A stretch of 43,957 bases of DNA from an uncultured Ruminococcus sp. (GTDB lineage Bacteria > Bacillota > Clostridia > Oscillospirales > Ruminococcaceae). The notes below the pieces were generated by a model. The model searched no databases and was not told the origin of the DNA. It was given only the letters and a program-made list of their open reading frames with translations. Location of the stretch: contig CADAGC010000018.1 of assembly GCA_902787365.1 (NCBI GenBank), forward strand, positions 1 through 43,957, written 5' to 3'. This document shows, in pieces, positions 31,986-41,157 of this stretch (position 1 is its first letter; each line of letters opens with the position of its first letter). The translations under genes were made by a program, and so were the position numbers.

Positions 31986-33680
31986 GACCACTACCATAAT
32001 GGACGCCTTGACGTCGGGGTAAACGGCGCTCTGGGCTATCACCTCGTAAACGCCCTCGACATTAGGCGCGGTATACATACCGTTTGAGTCTATCTCGCCG
32101 CCCGCGGCGGGTGAAACAGACCAGCGCACCGTCTTGTTGGTCATATTGCTGCACACAGCCTCCAGATACTTCGTCTCCCTCGGTCTGATGACAAGTGAGT
32201 TGGGCTTTATGGTGATCTTCATATTTCTCTTTTCGGCGGTCTTTTCGTCAACATCACGGATAGCCGTCCATTTTACATCTATATAGCCCTGAAGGGTCGT
32301 CGATCTTGTCTTGACGCCCACTATGAAGCTGCCGCGTGCGGGGTCGAGCTTTGCGGCAAGCTCATACTGCGTTTCCTCATCGCGGAACACAGAGGGGCTG
32401 CCATAGATAGTACCCGATTCTGTCACTGCCGCAAGTATTATCGTCACGCTGCCAAGCCCGATACCGTGGTATATCTCGTCCGAGAAGAACACACGGTTTT
32501 TAAGGCTGCCCTCGTTGAGATTTATCCTGCAAACGCCGCTTGCGATATCTGTCGGCCTATCTGTGCGGCCGGGCTTATCATCCACAGCAGCAGGAGAATA
32601 GCTGCTCTTTTTGCCGTAGTTTTTGCCGTTCCTGCCCAAAGCGCTCAGAAGCATATTGCTCGTAACATACTGCCCGAAGGGAACATTGACGATACTGTCA
32701 ATTATAGATGTGCCCACCGAGCTTACAAGGTTTATCCTTGCAAGATAGAGCCTCTGCCCAAGGGTTTTTCGCAGCTCGGTATCCATACTGTGATCGAAAC
32801 TCTCCAAGGCTATCGCATCATACAGATCCCTGTCGGTTATCTTAACTGACGAGCCGCCCGATATCTCGCCCTCGACGGGGGTCTTGTCATAAGCTATCTT
32901 AAAGGTCGAGCCGTCGGGGGTGGCCGTTGCGTCGGTGTCGTTAACATTGGCGGCGGTAAGATCATAGGTCAGGGTATATTTGCCCGTCTTTTCAAGCAGC
33001 TTTTCATCGAAATTGACCTTGAGCACCGAGCTGCCGTCAGCTGCACAGTTAAGGCACACAAGCTGTATATCGTAAGAAAATGCAGTGAACTGCCTTGAAT
33101 ACGTCTCTATCTCTACTCTGAACGGGAATGAGGTATCGGGGTTTACAAATCTCGGCATAACATGGCGTATGCGCACGCTGCCGTTCCAGAACACCGTCAC
33201 CGACTGTTCATAGACATTATCGGTGCTGTTTATATCGTCCTCAGGCTCGCTCGTGGTGAGATAAAGGTTATAGCCCTCCTTTATCCTGTCCGAGTTTTCG
33301 CCGCTGCCCGAGACTATATTATGTGCAGCACCCTTTGCGCCCTCGCTGTACTCTATGCACAAATACACATAAGCGCTGCTGCCTGTATTTAACGAAGTAT
33401 CAAAGCCGCTGAGCATACCGAGTTTCTTTGTTACGGGCTTATCGACAACTATCTCGCGCCCCGTGGTATCGAATGCCATGCCGCTCTCTACCGAAATGGT
33501 GGTATCGTCAACTCTGACGACGTTTAGGCCGCAGACTACGCCCACACCGTGTACAAGGCGATTTATCAGCCTTCTCTTATCGTCCATATACTTCTGCTCG
33601 GAATTGAAATCCTCAACGCTTAAAAGCTTTCCGTAAAAATAATTGTTCCTCTCAAATGGATAAAGCTGTGTGTTTTTCAT
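31977..33680 (-). CDS. Putative CIS fibre/baseplate-decorating protein with C-terminal Ig-like domain
   Basis: 567 aa. The N-terminal domain FERNNYFYGKLLSVEDFNSEQKYMDDKRRLINRLVHGVGVVCGLNV, then ESGMAFDTTGREIVV, is of a type I associate with CIS and phage-like tail loci, between tail protein I and the sensor/cap genes (from memory). Beta-rich middle. A C-terminal Big-like Ig fold (about 485-567: KITIKPNSLVIRPRETKYLEAV...VRWSVSPAAGGEIDSNGMYTAP). Its place after the tail protein I matches where Afp13-type fibres sit, so a receptor-binding or fibre role is inferred. ATG at 33680 follows GAGGAG. The final codons and stop (VVVRG then TAG) lie within an AGAGGTTAG repeat, so the original end may have been altered by repeat insertion. 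Confidence 0.82.
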   Translation of the reverse strand: MKNTQLYPFERNNYFYGKLLSVEDFNSEQKYMDDKRRLINRLVHGVGVVCGLNVVRVDDTTISVESGMAFDTTGREIVVDKPVTKKLGMLSGFDTSLNTGSSAYVYLCIEYSEGAKGAAHNIVSGSGENSDRIKEGYNLYLTTSEPEDDINSTDNVYEQSVTVFWNGSVRIRHVMPRFVNPDTSFPFRVEIETYSRQFTAFSYDIQLVCLNCAADGSSVLKVNFDEKLLEKTGKYTLTYDLTAANVNDTDATATPDGSTFKIAYDKTPVEGEISGGSSVKITDRDLYDAIALESFDHSMDTELRKTLGQRLYLARINLVSSVGTSIIDSIVNVPFGQYVTSNMLLSALGRNGKNYGKKSSYSPAAVDDKPGRTDRPTDIASGVCRINLNEGSLKNRVFFSDEIYHGIGLGSVTIILAAVTESGTIYGSPSVFRDEETQYELAAKLDPARGSFIVGVKTRSTTLQGYIDVKWTAIRDVDEKTAEKRNMKITIKPNSLVIRPRETKYLEAVCSNMTNKTVRWSVSPAAGGEIDSNGMYTAPNVEGVYEVIAQSAVYPDVKASIMVVVRG

Positions 33681-33689
33681 ATTATCTCC

Positions 33690-34832
33690 TCATTTTTCCT
33701 GTTCACCGAGAACAGATAGTGTGATGCGGCTCTTTCCGTCAAGCACCGCATTAGTCGGTCTGTTGATAAACGAATTTATACCGAGATAGGAATTTTGCCC
33801 CAGAAAGATATACGGCTCGAGCACGGTTATCTCGGGGTCTACCGTCATTGGCATGAATTCCCTCGCTATACGCCAAAGCGCATCAACGTCATTATCGTTT
33901 TTTATTAGCTCGCCCGGCACAAGTATGAACACCTTATACGGATCCTTGCCGTACAGCGGCACAAGTATCTTTTCATACATCTCGCTGCCCCTGTATTTTT
34001 GCAGCGAGAAGTTTTCGATGATAAACGGCCTTTCGCCTATATACAGCTCGATAGCCCTTGAAAGGCTCTCTCTTGTGCCTCTGCTGCGGTAAAGGCTGAC
34101 TGCCGACATCATAAAGTCTCTTAGCTTATCCTCGCTCCACATCGACCGATCTGCGATATCGAGCCACTCTGCGAGCCATTCGAGAAAGTCGGCATCTGCG
34201 CTCTCGGGATCGAACCTGTCGGCTATACGGTCTATCCTGTATTCGACCTCTTCGTAAAGCGTCTGGAAAATGCCGAGAAATCTCTCCAAAAACCTGCTTT
34301 CCTTATCGCTTTTGCGGTATATATCGGGCAGTCTGTCTATCCATGACTCGGCGGGCAGATAAAGCATAATGTCATTTATAGCCGCAGGCCTGTCGCTCGT
34401 GCCGAGCAGCTCGATATACACCCACAGATACCTTCCGCTGACATCGTGCAGCAATATATCATGCACGCCGCCGATACGCTTTTTCTCAAATTGCGAGAGC
34501 ATCTGCGTTTTTTCGCGCAAACTTATGCTCTTATCATTTATCACCTTATCTGCCGTAAGGGTCTTACCCTTATAGGTGAACTCCTTATCGTTTGCAGCAT
34601 AAACTATGATACGAAGATCGTCATCGGAGCAGTTTTCTGTGTTTATCACCAGCCTGTGCCAGACATTTCCCCGCTCGAGCGAATCGAACACCTTGGTCAT
34701 AAAGCAGCTTATGCCCGAGCGTTTATCCGAGCTATACTTAAGCTTATTGTCAATGACCTCCATATTTTCGTATGCACCGCGCTCAAAGTCATAGGCATTG
34801 TTCAGTATGAAATATTTAAGTCTTCCCTTCAT
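33690..34832 (-). CDS. Tail protein I (P2 gpI / TIGR02242-like) baseplate component
   Basis: 380 aa. An N-terminal beta-rich decoration domain (1 to about 160) is followed by the conserved tail-protein region: SWIDRLPDIYRKSDKESRFLERFLGIFQTLYEEVEYRIDRI (about 163-203), then FLEWLAEWLDIADRSMWSEDKLRDFMMSAVSLYRSRGTRESLSRAIELYIG. This is typical of the phage tail protein I family that attaches fibres to the baseplate in CIS. ATG at 34832 is preceded by AAAGGAGAG. Downstream is the putative fibre gene (9-bp gap). Confidence 0.92.
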   Translation of the reverse strand: MKGRLKYFILNNAYDFERGAYENMEVIDNKLKYSSDKRSGISCFMTKVFDSLERGNVWHRLVINTENCSDDDLRIIVYAANDKEFTYKGKTLTADKVINDKSISLREKTQMLSQFEKKRIGGVHDILLHDVSGRYLWVYIELLGTSDRPAAINDIMLYLPAESWIDRLPDIYRKSDKESRFLERFLGIFQTLYEEVEYRIDRIADRFDPESADADFLEWLAEWLDIADRSMWSEDKLRDFMMSAVSLYRSRGTRESLSRAIELYIGERPFIIENFSLQKYRGSEMYEKILVPLYGKDPYKVFILVPGELIKNDNDVDALWRIAREFMPMTVDPEITVLEPYIFLGQNSYLGINSFINRPTNAVLDGKSRITLSVLGEQEK

Positions 34833-34860
34833 CTCATACAGCTCTCCTTTGCTGCCCTTA

Positions 34861-36915
34861 TCAGGTATTTATCATTACATCTATATCGGTGAGATATGCC
34901 GCCGCATTTTTCATCAGCAGCAGGTCGCCTTCGCCGGTTCTCTCGGCGTTGCTGCCCTCTGTCTGCATAGTGAGCACATTTATTGAGAAAACGCCGTCAA
35001 CGCTGTCGATAAGCTCATAAAGTCTGCTGTAGACTATCCTCGCACCGAAATCGTCCTTAATCTCTTCAAAAAACGAGGCTATGGCGTTTATAACTCTTTG
35101 CCGCAGATCGTGCGTGTTTCTCGCGGCAGTAATATCTGCATACACCATGACCTGTGCATATTCGGGGCGCACTATCCAAAACTGCGCACCGAGCATCCTG
35201 TGAGGCTCGAGGGTGTCAAGAATGTTCTTGACATATTCTTCGCTCGGAATGCCCATGCCGTTCTTGGCATAGGGCTTTACGACTATCGGCGTCACAAAGC
35301 CGTCACGCCTGCTTTCTGACTTTATCACCTTGCATTTTTCTATCCTGAGCCCCTGCGTGCTGCTGACAAAACGCTCACAGTCCTCATCGGTCACGATAGT
35401 ATCGGTAGTTTTCAAAAGTCTCTGCGCTCTGAGAGTACATTCCTCCATAGTCTCCTCATCTGTGCCGCCGTATGACGCACGCTGGTTCTCGACTGTTATC
35501 TGTGACCTGTCAAAGCCCTTAATCTCGTTTATCTTGCCCTTAGTGACATTCCCCTGTGCGCCGCGTGTGAGCGAGCAGGCGATTATCAGTATCTCTCCCT
35601 CGGGCGCCATGCCGTGGATACAGTCACCGAAAGTCACTCTGCCCTTTTGGGTGTCAAGCACATAAACCAAATCATCTGTCCCCGCCGCCGCGAAATCATT
35701 CACCTTTCTGCACTCGGCATATTTGCCGCCGCTGCCGGGCAGCTCGGTCATTATGGCGAAGGTCTCATATTCAACGTCCTTTGTTTCAAGATCGTACTCC
35801 TGGAAGGGCAGCCCCGTGCCATAGCCCACGGCACCCTCTGCCGAAAAGGCAGCTGTCATATTCACAACGCGCACGCCTTTTGACACTCTGCCGCCGGGTA
35901 TATTTAATATGACCTCGCCGCTTTGCCCGTCTATACGCTTTTCAAAGCTTCTTACGGGGGTAAAGCAGCCGTTTTCGTCCTTTAGGAATACTCTCGTCTC
36001 ACCCGTAACTGCAAGCTCGGTATCAAGGCGCAGTTCATCACTCGGGCGAAGATCGGTATACTCTGCCTGCGTGTCTCTCTGAGTTACCGGCAGAAGGTTG
36101 AAGCACGCCCTTTTTATGACAGGCAGTGCATCGTATTCGCCTCCGCAAACACGGAACCTTACATAATATGCCTCATGCCCGCCTACGCTCAGGCTGCCGT
36201 GCTTACCCGCAAGGGTAAACATGATATTTCCCGAAAAAAGAAAACCGTAGGTCTTGTCCTCCCATTTAACGGGGCGCCAGAACAGCCCGTCATAGTATTC
36301 CATACACAGGCTCACAAGAGGCGTAAAGCCTGCGGGGGCGGTGATAGGGTTTCTCTCTATGCCGTCCTCACTTGCTATATCGAGCCACAGTGTATGCAGC
36401 TCTTTCTCGGCAAGGGGCTTGTCAAATCCGATATAAAACGCCCCGCCGCCATTTTCGTCAAAGGGCAGCATATGAAGATCGCCGCCGAAACGCACCTGCT
36501 CGTGCGCCGCGACATTCATTTCTCCGTCGCGGTCGCACACATACACATCTATCGCCGATGACGAGATATATGTGCGCCTGTCAGCCTCAAAGCATATATC
36601 GCCCGCATAAAGCTTTGTGCCCCTTGCAGCCGTTATGTCATCATCAAATATCACCGAAACATCTGTCGATGAGGGGGTCTTTGTGCGTCTTTTAAGACCA
36701 AGCAGCTTAAGATACTTGCTGATGTTATCGGGGCCTATCTTGTTTAAGTAATACTGCTGGCTCTCTTTGAGCCATGCAAACAGTTCAAGCATGGTCATGC
36801 CCGGGTCGTGATAGTTGAAATCAGTCCATTCGGGATAGATGCTTGCTATCGAATTGCGTGCATTGTCAAGTATATCGTCAAAGTATTCGTTATCAAGATT
36901 TATATCTGGCAGCAA
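34861..36915 (-). CDS. Baseplate J-like protein, shorter copy (Afp11/Afp12-like)
   Basis: 684 aa. The N-terminal motif IYPEWTDFNYHDPGMTMLELFAWL (residues about 30-52) and the C-terminal region QRASYGGTDEETMEECTLRAQRLLKTTDTIVTDEDCERFVSSTQGLRIEKCKV are hallmarks of CIS baseplate wedge proteins related to T4 gp6 and P2 gpJ. It builds the baseplate ring around the spike and triggers contraction. Start: TTG at 36913-36915, seven bases after GGGAGGTG. It is the neighbour of the longer copy (32-bp gap); the pair is probably used together in the wedge, as with Afp11 and Afp12. Confidence 0.93.
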   Translation of the reverse strand: MLPDINLDNEYFDDILDNARNSIASIYPEWTDFNYHDPGMTMLELFAWLKESQQYYLNKIGPDNISKYLKLLGLKRRTKTPSSTDVSVIFDDDITAARGTKLYAGDICFEADRRTYISSSAIDVYVCDRDGEMNVAAHEQVRFGGDLHMLPFDENGGGAFYIGFDKPLAEKELHTLWLDIASEDGIERNPITAPAGFTPLVSLCMEYYDGLFWRPVKWEDKTYGFLFSGNIMFTLAGKHGSLSVGGHEAYYVRFRVCGGEYDALPVIKRACFNLLPVTQRDTQAEYTDLRPSDELRLDTELAVTGETRVFLKDENGCFTPVRSFEKRIDGQSGEVILNIPGGRVSKGVRVVNMTAAFSAEGAVGYGTGLPFQEYDLETKDVEYETFAIMTELPGSGGKYAECRKVNDFAAAGTDDLVYVLDTQKGRVTFGDCIHGMAPEGEILIIACSLTRGAQGNVTKGKINEIKGFDRSQITVENQRASYGGTDEETMEECTLRAQRLLKTTDTIVTDEDCERFVSSTQGLRIEKCKVIKSESRRDGFVTPIVVKPYAKNGMGIPSEEYVKNILDTLEPHRMLGAQFWIVRPEYAQVMVYADITAARNTHDLRQRVINAIASFFEEIKDDFGARIVYSRLYELIDSVDGVFSINVLTMQTEGSNAERTGEGDLLLMKNAAAYLTDIDVMINT

Positions 36916-36947
36916 GCTGTCACCTCCCTTTTAATGTCAAACACCGC

Positions 36948-39908
36948 TCACACTACCGTTACCGAGATATCATGCTCGCCGCTTTGGGCAAGAAGGTAGC
37001 TGTAATCGGCTACCGAATCGCTGTCTATCTCCTTCTGGCCGCCTGCGGAAAGCACATACATGGTTATATAAAGCCTGCGTATGAGCACTATATCCTTTAA
37101 GCGCATAAGCGCACTCCTTATCTGCTGCTCGTTGGGTATCATGCCGAGCCGCCAGAGATTGTCGCCCTCGGTGCCCGAGAACGCCGCAAAATAATCCTCC
37201 AAGCATTTCTGCGCGTTTTTTCTGAGCTCGAAAATGCCGTTTATATCCTTTGTCTGTATCTCGGCTCTGACATTTATTTTCACAAATGTCGGCTCGGTGA
37301 TATACAGCCTGTCGTTTGATACTATATTCCCGGGGAGCCTGTCCTTAAGATACTCGGCTATCTCGTTTCGTATCCTGACAAACTCCGAGTTCTCGCGCTT
37401 TAGCACCACAAGCGTAACTGCACCGCTCTCCCTGCTGCCGGAGGCGTTCCTGCCGCTTATGCATCTAAGCTTTTTGATGTTTCTCGACGCATTGAATGTC
37501 AGGCTCTCAAGATCGCGGGCGGTCACGGCCTTGCCCTGTGTGCGAAGCATTACGGCGTTTCTTCTCATCGCCTCGTGTATCGTCTCGGTATCGCTCCCGC
37601 CGTAAAAGCTCTTTGGATTGACTGTCTCGGACACAAAGCCGTAGGAACGTTCAAGCCCCGCTATCTTGCCTGCCGGGATATTTGTGCGCTCGCCGCCGCC
37701 TGTTGTGTATATCACCCTTATATTGTTTATATCCGATACGGGCGGTATCCTGCCCTTGCGGCCGTTGCCGAAGGTTATCCTGCCCGTGCTGCGGTCAAGC
37801 ACATAGCTCCTCGAGGCACTGTTCTCTGCAGCAAATGAGCCTACCTCGTCCCACCTGACCCATATCTCGGAGTCAATGCCGCCGCTGCCGCTCACTCTTA
37901 TTATGCGGCCGAGCTTTTCAAGCTCCGAAAGCTCTGATTCCTTGATCGAGTCTATCTCATTGACATACAGCTCAAGCTCCAGTACTCCCGCAGATGCAAG
38001 AGTGAACACGGCGTCCTCGCTGTATATATTCATCGCAAAGTATTCCTCGTTATGGCTGTCAACATTTATGACTCTGACCGTGTTGAAATATATCCTGTCG
38101 ATCACGGGCATACCCGCTCTTTTGCTGCGGTACATATCCTCCTTGTCGGATACGGCTATCCAGTAAAGCTCCTCGCCGAAGAGAGTTCGCTTTGCAAAGC
38201 CGTGATTATCCAAAAGCACCGTAGAGCCTGCCTTTGAAAAGCCCTCTGTCTCATCAACGATGTTCACAGGACGCCAGCCCTTGTCTGTAAGATATGTCCA
38301 GATAAGCTTTGGACGTGCCGACGCTGTGCCCTCCTCTATATCCCAAAGTATGCGCATAGGTCCCTTGTCGGGCGGCGAGTTAAAGCCGAAAAGCACCGTT
38401 CTGCCGCCAAAGCCGCTGTGTATGAAGGGCGCATAGCCCTCCTCCGCCGCAAAAACAGGGTCATAGCGCTGCTGCGAGATGTTGTTGTATGCCGTTATAT
38501 CGGATATGCGGCAGCCGTGAGCCTCATAATGATACTCAAAGGAAAGATTGCGCACAAGGGGCGAAAGATACCAGCCCTTGTTTTTGTAAAGGTTCTCGGC
38601 TTTGAGTATCCTTGCTCTTATGTAATACCCCGAGCCTGCGCCCACAAAGGTCTCGGCGATGTCATCGGGGCAGGTGAAGGTCATGCTTTTAAAGCAGCTC
38701 GTAACGCCTTCCTTTATGCTGAAAATATCGGCAGCATAGCTGTCTTGGAAAAGCCTGCTCCAGCCTATGCCGTTGAAATACTCCCAGATGACGCTCGTTA
38801 TCGCTATTTTATATGACTCTGCCTCTTTAAAATCCTTTTTGTTGGCGACCCATTTCCAGTTGATGCCGCCGTCATCTATCTGATTTTCTATCGGCACCTC
38901 GACTATACTCATATCAAAGCTCACAGTGATCTTTGCGCCGCACTTAGAAAGCACCTCGGACGAGCCGAGATACACCTCGTCAAAAAGCCCGAATCGCTCA
39001 CCGAAGGGGTGAAACTCATTTATATCGTATTCTACGTTTCCGTTCTGTACGCTGTCGGGAACTATCGCATCACCCGAGGGAAAGGCCTCCATATGCGTAA
39101 AGCTCAGGCTCTGCACCCTTGACATATCCTTAACACTAATGCGTATGCTGATACCTTCCTCGTCGGCGGTCACGGGCGGGCGGTCTGCACCCTTTTGCAG
39201 TATAAGCTCGCCGTTTTCTTCCCGCACGCTGTCAAACGGGGTATACCCCGACCTCTCGCCGCCGTAATACGCTATGCTTGCAGTACTCTCTTCGGTAAGC
39301 GCCCTTATGCTGTCAGTCACCGAAGCGGTGCCGCCCCTGTTAAACAGCCTGAGCGCTATCTGCCCCTTAGAGCTTATGCCGAAGGCATAGGGGTGAGAAA
39401 GGCACATTATATGCTTTTGCAGATTTTCGCGCGGAAGCCCGAAGAGCACTGTTTTCTGCTCACCGAAGCCTTCATACTCGCCGATAAACGAGTCTGCATC
39501 ATCTACGCAGAAGGTCTTGACTATCTTTGCGGGAGAGACGAGGATATCATCGCAGGTCTCAAAGCGCATTGTGTCGCCCTCTGCCGTATATGACGAAAGC
39601 ACAGCGCCCTTTGCGACCTCGGTCTCCCCGACATCGTCGGAGGACAGCGAAAAGCTCACATAGCCCTCTGAGGGCGATGCGGGCAGAAGTGATGCGTTCA
39701 TCATATTGAAAAATGCTATCTTGTTTTTGAGGGGGGTGTTATTGACCTTTTTTATCGTGCCTGCGAGCATCTCGGCATAAACAAGTGCAAGAGCCGCGGC
39801 TATATCGGGGTTTTCCGTGTCTATGCTCCACTCGGGGGTATAGCTTTTGGCACGCTCCCTTATCTGTGCGATAATATCCTCTTTGCTGCGGTCATCTACC
39901 TTTGCCAC
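36948..39908 (-). CDS. Baseplate J-like protein, longer copy
   Basis: 986 aa from the GTG at 39906-39908, six bases after AGAGGTG; the GTG three codons further up (39917) is inside the ribosome site. N-terminal YTPEWSIDTENPDIAAALALVYAEMLAGTIKKVN is the 'baseplate assembly' motif. The C-terminal third has FGNGRKGRIPPVSDINNIRVIYTTGGGERTNIPAG, then SFYGGSDTETIHEAMRRNAVMLRTQGKAVTARDLESLTFNAS, typical of J-like wedge proteins. The large middle (about 150-650) is beta-rich and diverged. Lies between the gp25 gene and the shorter J-like gene, as expected for Afp11-type order. Confidence 0.93.
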   Translation of the reverse strand: MAKVDDRSKEDIIAQIRERAKSYTPEWSIDTENPDIAAALALVYAEMLAGTIKKVNNTPLKNKIAFFNMMNASLLPASPSEGYVSFSLSSDDVGETEVAKGAVLSSYTAEGDTMRFETCDDILVSPAKIVKTFCVDDADSFIGEYEGFGEQKTVLFGLPRENLQKHIMCLSHPYAFGISSKGQIALRLFNRGGTASVTDSIRALTEESTASIAYYGGERSGYTPFDSVREENGELILQKGADRPPVTADEEGISIRISVKDMSRVQSLSFTHMEAFPSGDAIVPDSVQNGNVEYDINEFHPFGERFGLFDEVYLGSSEVLSKCGAKITVSFDMSIVEVPIENQIDDGGINWKWVANKKDFKEAESYKIAITSVIWEYFNGIGWSRLFQDSYAADIFSIKEGVTSCFKSMTFTCPDDIAETFVGAGSGYYIRARILKAENLYKNKGWYLSPLVRNLSFEYHYEAHGCRISDITAYNNISQQRYDPVFAAEEGYAPFIHSGFGGRTVLFGFNSPPDKGPMRILWDIEEGTASARPKLIWTYLTDKGWRPVNIVDETEGFSKAGSTVLLDNHGFAKRTLFGEELYWIAVSDKEDMYRSKRAGMPVIDRIYFNTVRVINVDSHNEEYFAMNIYSEDAVFTLASAGVLELELYVNEIDSIKESELSELEKLGRIIRVSGSGGIDSEIWVRWDEVGSFAAENSASRSYVLDRSTGRITFGNGRKGRIPPVSDINNIRVIYTTGGGERTNIPAGKIAGLERSYGFVSETVNPKSFYGGSDTETIHEAMRRNAVMLRTQGKAVTARDLESLTFNASRNIKKLRCISGRNASGSRESGAVTLVVLKRENSEFVRIRNEIAEYLKDRLPGNIVSNDRLYITEPTFVKINVRAEIQTKDINGIFELRKNAQKCLEDYFAAFSGTEGDNLWRLGMIPNEQQIRSALMRLKDIVLIRRLYITMYVLSAGGQKEIDSDSVADYSYLLAQSGEHDISVTVV

Positions 39909-39942
39909 GTCTCTCACCTCTTTTCACTTCTGTTATATGCTC

Positions 39943-40359
39943 TTATCTTTCCGTATCGCCGTAGCCCTCGTTTATATAGAAGGGATAGACGAGGTTGAAA
40001 GGGTTATTTGTTGACCTTACCACATAGCTTACATTTATTATCAGCTTGCCGTTATCGTCGGGTGCAAAGGCCACCTCGGCGTTTATGTCCTTTATGCGCG
40101 GCTCCCACATTATAAGCGCATTCTCGACCTCGCGTTTCATCATCATAATCGTGGTATAATCCGAGCCGCTGAAAGCGAATGAGTTTATAGCGCACCCAAA
40201 CTCGGGCATCATCGGCCGCTCACCGGGGGCTGTGCCGAGTATCAGGCGCACCGATTCGCTTATATCCTCCTCATTTGAGGATGTGCGCACTCTGCCGGTA
40301 TTCGGGTCTACGCTCACGGGGAACTTAAAGCCCGTTCCGAGAAAGCTCTTATCATACAT
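39943..40359 (-). CDS. GPW/gp25-family baseplate protein (Afp9-like)
   Basis: 138 aa. It matches the gp25 family: FLGTGFKFPVSVDPNTGRVRTSSNEEDISESVRLILGTAPGERPMMPEFGCAINSFAF, with the conserved EFG (PEFGCxI) motif. The C-terminal strand region (NAEVAFAPDDNGKLIINVSYVVRSTNNPFNLVYPFYI) also fits. Gp25 is the wedge part that seeds sheath assembly and is among the most conserved CIS proteins. ATG at 40359 follows GCAGGTG. Between spike and J-like genes, the standard order. Confidence 0.95.
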   Translation of the reverse strand: MYDKSFLGTGFKFPVSVDPNTGRVRTSSNEEDISESVRLILGTAPGERPMMPEFGCAINSFAFSGSDYTTIMMMKREVENALIMWEPRIKDINAEVAFAPDDNGKLIINVSYVVRSTNNPFNLVYPFYINEGYGDTER

Positions 40360-40376
40360 TACGCCGCACCTGCCTT

Positions 40377-41156
40377 TTATCCGTTGATCTTCACGAGCGC
40401 ACCCTTAAGCTCACATACTGCACTCGACTGAGCCTTTATGGTGGCATTTGCCTTTATCTCAATGTTTGCGCCCTCTATCTTGGTGGTGGCGCCGTTTGTT
40501 TTGAGCGTCTGATCTGCCTTCAGCTCAACGGTGCCCCCCTGCATGGAAAGCTTCTTTCCGCTGCCGTCAAAGGTACCCTTAACGCCGCCTGCATCAAGTG
40601 TTATCTTCTTTTCGGCCTTTATAGTTATCTCTCCCGCCTTTGAGTCTATCTTGACAAGGTTTTTCTTATCCTTGTCCTGTATTATCATATTATCGTTTTC
40701 TTCGTCCAAAACTATTGTCTTGCCCTTGGCAGTCTTTATCTCTATCTTCTGCTTGTCGGCAGTATCGTTTATGAGCACCTCGTTACCCGCCTTGGTGACA
40801 AAGCGCTTTATCATGTTCTTTTCCTCGACAGCGCCCTCGGGCTGAGCGTTCTTGCCGCTCCACAGGCTGCCTATGACTATGGGGCAGTTCCTGTCGCCCA
40901 TTCTGAATGCGACAACCACCTCATCGCCTATCTCGGGCAGCGCATAGCCGCCGTATTTATTTCCCGCATAGGGTGTCATCACAGGTATCCAGCCGGTGAC
41001 ATTCGTTCCGTCCTCGCCGAGGAAAAGCTCTACCTTCACCCTGCCGGGGTTGTCCTTATCATAGTTTTCCTTTACCGTGCCGGTAACTACGCCGCTTATT
41101 ATGCCGCTTGACGATGCACCCGGGGCAAAGCCCGCCATATCTCCGAAAAGGCTCAT
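40377..41156 (-). CDS. Spike protein (gpV/gp5, VgrG C-terminal-like)
   Basis: 259 aa from ATG at 41154-41156, one base from the previous stop (a TTG eight codons upstream is less likely). An OB-fold region (about 20-105: GIISGVVTGTVKENYDKDNPGRVKVELF...GWIPVMTPYAGNKYGGYALPEIGDEVVVAFRMGDRNCPIVIGSLWSG) is the phage baseplate assembly protein V domain. After it come repeated short beta strands (IEIKTAKGKTIVLDEENDNMIIQDKDKKNLVKID, ITIKAEKKITLDAGG, ELKADQTLKTNGATTKIEGANIEIKANATIK), forming the beta-helix needle. It would be tipped by the DUF4280 protein. In Afp8/VgrG the gpD-like and gpV-like halves are fused; here they are two genes. Confidence 0.94.
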   Translation of the reverse strand: MSLFGDMAGFAPGASSSGIISGVVTGTVKENYDKDNPGRVKVELFLGEDGTNVTGWIPVMTPYAGNKYGGYALPEIGDEVVVAFRMGDRNCPIVIGSLWSGKNAQPEGAVEEKNMIKRFVTKAGNEVLINDTADKQKIEIKTAKGKTIVLDEENDNMIIQDKDKKNLVKIDSKAGEITIKAEKKITLDAGGVKGTFDGSGKKLSMQGGTVELKADQTLKTNGATTKIEGANIEIKANATIKAQSSAVCELKGALVKING

Positions 41157-41157
41157 T

